Shown here: piece by piece, positions 58,750-64,000 of the stretch | Layout: every line of letters starts with the position of its first letter | Numbering within the stretch: position 1 is the first letter of the stretch | NCBI GenBank assembly: GCA_001414485.1 | Contig: LLEY01000104.1 | Span: forward strand, 155,289 to 219,288 | DNA length: 64,000 nt | Direction of reading: 5' to 3' | From: Calycina herbarum | Lineage: Eukaryota > Ascomycota > Leotiomycetes > Helotiales > Pezizellaceae | Made by a program: the position numbers and the translations under genes | The notes under the pieces: model-generated | The model's input: the letters and a program-made list of their open reading frames with translations, nothing else | Databases searched by the model: none | Told to the model about the DNA's origin: nothing

Positions 58750-61700
58750 TTAAGAGAAAGACAGTTAGTAATAACTATAGAAATAAGAGAGAAAAAGTTA
58801 TAAGTTATAATAGACTCGGGAGCAATAGGCAACTTTATCTCTCTAATAGCTTAGGAAAAGCTGAATATTTAAATTAAAAAGATAAGACTATATCGACTAG
58901 GAGTAGTTAATAGAATAGACGTTATATATTAAAATAGAATTATTAATTAGTAAACTATTCTAACGAAAATCAATATTAAAGGACACTATTTAGATATATA
59001 ATTCAATATTGTTAAAATAGAGAGTAAGGAAGTAATACTTAGTATACTATAGATTTAGGAACATAATCTAGAAATCGACTAGAAGGCTAGAATAATAACC
59101 TTTAGTTAATATAAATACATAGGTTCGTATTTATAACTTCAAGGCTAGAACGAGGTTAGCATCACCTCTTCTAAAGCGCTAGAACACCTCGCCTAGGGTC
59201 CTCCACAGGTTAGTAAGAAAGCTAATAACGAAATACCTATATAGTACAGAGAATTTAAAGCTTTGTTTAAAAACCTAGAAGACTTATAAGCCTTACTAGA
59301 ACATTGCTTATAAGATTATAAGATTAAATTAAAAGAGGATTATTACCTTATAAAGTAGAAGCTTCGGTTATATAACTAGAAAAGCCTATAGAGAATAGAA
59401 AGTTATATAAAGGAAGGTATTAAGAAGAGATATATTAGAAGATCTAAGTTACTAATTACCTTAAACATACTTATTATTAAGAAAAAAGACAACCTAGATA
59501 GGAGAGTATATATTAATTATAGAGAAGTAAATCACGCTACAGTTAAGAACGCTTATCCGCTACCACCTAGCTAATACTTACGAGATAAGTTAGACAAGGT
59601 AGTACGATTTACGAAATTAGATCAACAAAACGCTTATAGACTTATATAGATAAAAGCTAGAGACGAATAGAAGACAGCATTTGCCTTACTATTAGGCTTT
59701 TATAAATACACAGTTATACCTTTTAGACTTTATAACATACTAGCTATATATTAGAGATAAAATAATAATATTTTAAAAGATCTTCTAAGGGTAATAGTAA
59801 TTTATTATCTAGATAATATCCTAATCTTCTTAGAAAAAGAAGAGGAATATAAGAGATATATTAAAGAAGTTTTACAACAACTTACAAAAGTCAACTCTCG
59901 GTTGAAAATCTCGAAATACGAGTTTAAAGTAACTCAGACCCTCTTCCTAGGATAGGTATTTAGCTTAGAGAAAATAGAGATAGATCTAGCAAAGATCTAA
60001 GACATCTTAAACTAGAAGTTACTAGAAAATATAAAAGACGTATAGTCCTTCCTTAGATTTATAAACTTTTACTATCTATTTATTTAAGACTATATAAAGA
60101 TTACTAAACTAATATTAGAACTAGTTAAGAAAGCTATTAAGTTTATATAGAATAAACAGATAGAGGACGCTTTTTAGAAAATCAAAGCGAAGTTTATAGA
60201 AGAACCTATTCTACACGATTTTAATATAGAAAAGCCTAGTATAATCAAAACAGATGCCTTAGATACAGCAGTAGGAGCGGTTTACCTATAGCTAAATAAC
60301 AAAGGAAAACTTATACCTATTATATATTATTCTAAGACATTTAACCTAGTATAACAAAACTATAGTATCTTCGACAAGGAACTACTTACTATAGTATTAG
60401 CTTTAGAATACTAGAGAATTTATTTATAGCTAGTAAAATACCTAGTTATAGTTTTATCTAACTACGAGAACCTTAGAACGTTTACAACGACTAAGGAACT
60501 TATAATAAGGCGATTAGCTAGATAGTTAGAGATATTAGAAGGATTTGACATTATTATCTAATATATAAAGGGAACGTTAAATACTTAGGCTAATACTCTT
60601 AGCTAGAAACCTAGATATAAGAGAAATAAGTAGTATAAGAAGATTACGATTTTAAAAACTCTTAAGAATAGAGACTTAGTACCTACTATATATAAGATAG
60701 TAGCGATAAACGACATCTAGATAGACAAAATTCAGAATATATACAAAGGTTATAATTAGTATATAAAAGAGAAACTATAGGTTCCTAGCTTATATATAAA
60801 GGAATTTATATAGGAATACTATACTGCGCCCGCTTATAGACACTAAGGAATTCGTAGAACTCTCTAGAGGATAAGACAATACTACTATATTAATCGGTTA
60901 TCTACGATAGTTAAGGAAGTAATAGTAGAATATAATACCTATACTAGGAACAAGGCTTCCTGCTATGCTCCTTATAGACAGATGAACACTACTCTAATAC
61001 TATAGATACCTTAGAAATTAGTATCTATAGATTTTATTATTAAACTATTAAAATCTAAAGACCTGATAATAGGAGTTGAATATAACGCGATCCTAGTTAT
61101 TATAGAACGACTTACGAAGTATATAATTCTAATAATATATATAGAATCAAGTATAGCTAAGGAATTAGCATTTATATTCCTTAGGGAAGTAGTCTTAAGA
61201 TATAAACTACTAGAAGAAATACTCTTAGATAGAGATAAGCTCTTTATCTTAAAATTTTAAATCGCTCTTATAGAACGATTAGGTATGAAAAGAAAGCTTT
61301 CGACAGCTTTCTACTCTTAAATAAATAGAGGAAATAAACAGATAAATTAAGTAGTTAAAACATACCTTTATTATTATATAAACTACTAGTAAGACAACTA
61401 GGTAGAATTGTTACTCTTAGCATAGTTTGCCTATAATAGTTCAGTAACAGAAACAACACTTATTACGCCATTCTACGCTAATTTTAGGTATAAACTGTCG
61501 GCGTATCGAGAACCGCTGTCTATAACTATTAACAACTAGCTTACTCGTATTCACGTCTCGAAAATCAAAGGGCTATATAAGGAACTTGTAGAGGATTTAC
61601 AATTCATAGTCGAAAGAAATATATACTACTATAACAAACGACGTAGTTAGGAGCTAACGCTAAAAGAGGGGGATAAAGTCTACTTAGTATAAAAGAACAT

Positions 61701-62020
61701 CGACATAAAAAGACTAAGTAATAAATTAGATTATAAAAAACTTAGACTATTTAAAATCAAACGTGTTAAAGGACCTTTGAATTATAAATTAGTACTACTA
61801 AGGATAATAAACATCTATCTAGTATTCTATATATCCTTACTTAAACCAGCACCACTAGGAGCACTACTAGCCCTACTTACAGAGATTCAACTAGTAAACC
61901 CAGACACTGAATATAAAGTTAAAAGGATTCTTAACTATAAGATTATTAGAGGCAAGATTAAGTATTTAATTAAATAGTTAGATTACCTATACTTAGAAAA
62001 CACTTAAGAATTAAAAAGCA
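58750..62020 (+). pseudogene. pol of element A with chromodomain
   Basis: Protease site IIDSGAIGNFISL near 58808-58845. Reverse transcriptase about 59480-59830 (RVYINYREVN, TAFALLLGFYKYTVIPF), with the YxDD box now YLDN at 59806-59817, so the catalytic Asp is lost. RNase H about 60230-60450 (TDALDTAVGAV). Integrase about 60830-61500. The chromodomain at about 61900-62010 reads EYKVKRILNYKIIRGKIKYLIK, then LDYLYLEN (shown in parts). The only longer open stretch (61777-61977) is this chromodomain region, not a separate gene. Confidence 0.75.
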
Positions 62021-62039
62021 ATCTTAACTATTACTTAGA

Positions 62040-62570
62040 GGAACTTCAGGAGTTCTACCACCAAAACCTAGGGTTACCCACATCTCGTAGTCAGAAGAGA
62101 AAGCCTTAAGGAAAGCCGAATCAAGGGTTAGCTCGGTAATAAAAGCAGGGTCGCTAGAAGAAGAGGGGGCCGCTAGCTAGGCAACCTCCAATTCCCTCTC
62201 TTCTTTCTCTTTCTCTACTCTTTTTTTTCTTATTAGCTTTATTAAGTTCTTATAGGTTAGTAAGACTACGACAGAGCATCTCTTACTCTCGCTCTATAAG
62301 GAAGCGTTATTGTTTTCATAGGCGAAGGATCTTCTATATAGCTTCTTCCTAAATCTTACAGGCTGTCTCTTCCTCCTATTATAACCTCCGCTTCTAGGTA
62401 TTAATAGATTCCTACTTAAAAATTAAGAGTATTCGATTTTATAACTCGACATCGTAAGATTTGCCCTTCCTAGTATACTTAGAACACTTAGAGCTACTAG
62501 GAACGCTAATACATCGACGGCTGGTTTTCGTATTTATATAACAAGTGTAAGAAATCATTTCACGTCCTAA
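62040..62570 (-). pseudogene. Antisense accessory reading frame of gypsy element A
   Basis: On the minus strand from an ATG near 62558 it reads MISYTCYINTKTSRRCISV, SSSKCSKYTRKGKSYDVEL, then a helical Lys/Arg/Glu-rich stretch (KILRL, KRVEKEKEERELEVA). A LAAPSSSSDP linker follows, then a tail with DSAFLKAFSSDYEMWVTLGF. About twelve TAG/TAA interrupt it. The Cys-rich start followed by a coiled-coil-like region suggests a small zinc-cluster plus coiled-coil protein. The same frame is present in B, C and D. Confidence 0.6.
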
Positions 62571-62731
62571 ACGTTCGATTTAAAAGGCGTTAAGGGTTCT
62601 ATATTATTTAAGCTTATCTTTCGAGAGAGGTATTAACAACATAATAGAAACCAAGGAGGCCGCTAGCCTCTTAACGATATTTCTTAGGCTATACTTAAGC
62701 GTAGGGACACGCTAGTCTAAGAAGGGGATAG

Positions 62732-63197
62732 TGTTACGAATCACAGTATACGTAGTAAGTAGTCTAGACAGCGTTCTAATAAGATAAGGTATAATATCTA
62801 GGAAAAGAAAGTAACATAGGAGGAAATCAGTAATATAGAAGGACATTAGGGATTTCAAGATCTCACTATTATAGTAATATTAGAAGTCACGTATAGTTAT
62901 ATAATATGATCGCCTACATCGCTCTGGTCGCCTTGATCGCGAGCAACGTAAGCGATGCGAGCGATGTAAGCGACGCACTTTGGAAACGAAGGTTCTATAT
63001 AAGACTAGCACGTCTGCTATTAGATAGGAGCTTCGTGCTTAACTTTAGTTATTAATCTTATTATCTTATTTGATATCTTTAATATAAGTAACGAGTTCAC
63101 TTCTAAGTGAACAAACCCGGCGTATCTGTACTTCTTACCTGTATACCAACCTTCGAGACTTAGTTATCTTTGTTTAGTTCGTTTGAGTTTCGTTACA
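62732..63197 (+). repeat. 3' LTR of element A
   Basis: 466 bp, TGTTACG...GTTACA. The differences from the 5' LTR that I compared are all transitions. Confidence 0.92.
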
Positions 63198-63249
63198 CCG
63201 ACAGACAAGCGAACCGGACACTTTAACGTATACCCCTAATGAAAACCAC

Positions 63250-63939
63250 GATAATTCAACTATAACGCCTATAATCAATTGAAACTACTGGGATTCTTCT
63301 TCCTCAGATACCTCTTCTATTATTCCACAAGTACGCATATTATGCCCAGTCTGTCCACAGTTACCACAGCGCCGTACACGTGTTTCTTCCCCTGGCTTCC
63401 GACTAACAATTGCCCTTGCTTCTTATTCTACTTGATGTCTAATATCCCTCTCGTCCTATAGGTCCTCTGCTTCTCGTTAGCTAAGTGATCCTCCTTATCG
63501 TAGACGTGTTTTCTTAGCCCTCCGGCGCTTGCTAAGTGCTTCGTTTACCCGTCAAAGACTCTGGTTCTCGGCTTTTAATATTACTAGCTAATATATAATT
63601 TTCGATACACCCTTTATAAACTAGTCAACAGCCTTGTAAATATTAGTTAGAGAGCTATTCTAGTAGTAGGCAATTCGATTTTTGATTAATATAGTCTATA
63701 ACATAGCTTTAGTTAGGTTATTTAGCGTCTAGGAAACCCAAGGTTAAGCGGTACCTAGGCGGGAGTTTATAAGCGTAGGCGTCTTTAACTTAAGATTAAG
63801 CGTAGATATTACACTCTTAGGGTCGAATAGAAGAAGTCTAGCTCCCTAGAACCCTCCTCGAATGTTACTTTCAGTTATTATAATATTAAATATAGCGTAG
63901 AAGGCAGGAAAGAAGTCGTTCTTAGTAATATAGGAAATA
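63250..63939 (-). mobile_element. Fot1/pogo-like transposase C-terminal fragment, truncated by the telomere
   Basis: On the minus strand, starting directly inside the telomere border, it reads NISYITKNDFFPAFYAIFN, SNIRGGF-stop-GARLLLFDPKS and LNLKLKTPTLINS. It continues with a helical LSKRRRAKKTR segment and ends in a zinc knuckle RRCGNCGQTGHNMRTC, then EEVSEEEESQ-stop near 63285. These match the C-terminal third of fungal Fot1/pogo transposases, with the same segments as the relic at 20040-21578. The DDE core and the whole N-terminus would lie beyond the chromosome end and are gone. Here the zinc-knuckle Cys codons are intact, so RIP is weaker. Confidence 0.75.
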
Positions 63940-64000
63940 TTAGGGTAGGGTTAGGGTTAGGGTTAGGGTTAGGGTTAGGGTTAGGGTTAGGGTTAGGGTT
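63940..64000 (+). repeat. Telomere repeats (TTAGGG)n
   Basis: One TTAGGG, one TAGGG, then uninterrupted TTAGGG to the last base (about ten units). G-rich strand toward the right end, so this is the natural right end of the chromosome or contig. Confidence 0.98.

Larger units (their letters stand above)
55871..63197 (+). mobile_element. Gypsy element A: complete chromodomain Ty3/gypsy retrotransposon, RIP-inactivated
   Basis: 7,327 bp with two 466-bp LTRs and a perfect 5-bp target duplication CCGAC (55866-55870 and 63198-63202). Order on the plus strand is gag, protease, reverse transcriptase, RNase H, integrase, chromodomain, antisense frame, polypurine tract (AGAAGGGGATA before 62732) and LTR. 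It belongs to the same family as B-D and has LTR subtype 2 at both ends. Stops are scattered through all frames, but the family segments read in order. It resembles the Boty-like chromoviruses of Leotiomycetes (inference). Confidence 0.9.

Noticed and set aside
61777..61977. 66-codon open frame as an independent gene
   Set aside because: It is the integrase-chromodomain end of gypsy element A that happens to lack a stop; the flanking family segments are in the same frame.

Overview
This is a fungal (Pezizomycotina) chromosome end. The right edge is a TTAGGG telomere array. Gene structure (short GT-AG introns, about 50-125 bp), gene content and the two-state base composition fit a filamentous ascomycete that carries out repeat-induced point mutation (RIP). 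The protein style and the Boty-like gypsy elements suggest Leotiomycetes, perhaps Sclerotiniaceae; that placement is inference.

Layout. Positions 1-17.1 kb are gene-dense and of normal composition: a 5'-truncated RSC9-like ARID subunit of a chromatin remodeller (+), a transcription factor combining a C2HC finger with a Zn2Cys6 cluster (-), a glyoxalase/bleomycin-fold protein (+), an FSH1-type serine hydrolase (-), a zinc alcohol dehydrogenase (+), a broken DUF3632-like gene (+), a GNAT acetyltransferase (-), a secreted protein with Asn-Trp-Thr repeats (-), and a secreted, probably GPI-anchored APP1/DUF2183 protein (+). Introns were resolved by hand, so exon borders are given. These look like independent genes; no biosynthetic cluster is evident.

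Positions 18.4-47.2 kb are an AT-rich block of RIP-mutated transposons. It holds a pogo/Fot1-like DNA transposon relic (-), then a tandem and nested stack of chromodomain-bearing Ty3/gypsy elements on the minus strand (called B, C and D here). Element D is interrupted by a complete gypsy element of a second family (E, + strand) with 275-bp LTRs and a CTTAT target duplication. After these comes a RIP-killed gene resembling OrsD/DUF3505. In both gypsy families an extra reading frame lies antisense between the integrase/chromodomain and the 3' LTR.

Positions 47.2-55.6 kb are an island of normal composition with a TauD-family dioxygenase (-) and VPS11/PEP5 (+), a housekeeping vacuolar sorting gene only about 8.4 kb from the telomere repeats. 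Positions 55.9-63.2 kb are a complete gypsy element (A, + strand, 466-bp LTRs, CCGAC target duplication). From about 63.25 kb a second Fot1-like transposase relic runs into the telomere and is cut off by it, as expected where a broken end was healed by telomere addition.

RIP is argued from the sequence: CpA/TpG is strongly depleted and replaced by TpA while CpG survives, in-frame TAG replaces expected Trp/Gln codons, and the LTR pair of E differs only by transitions.
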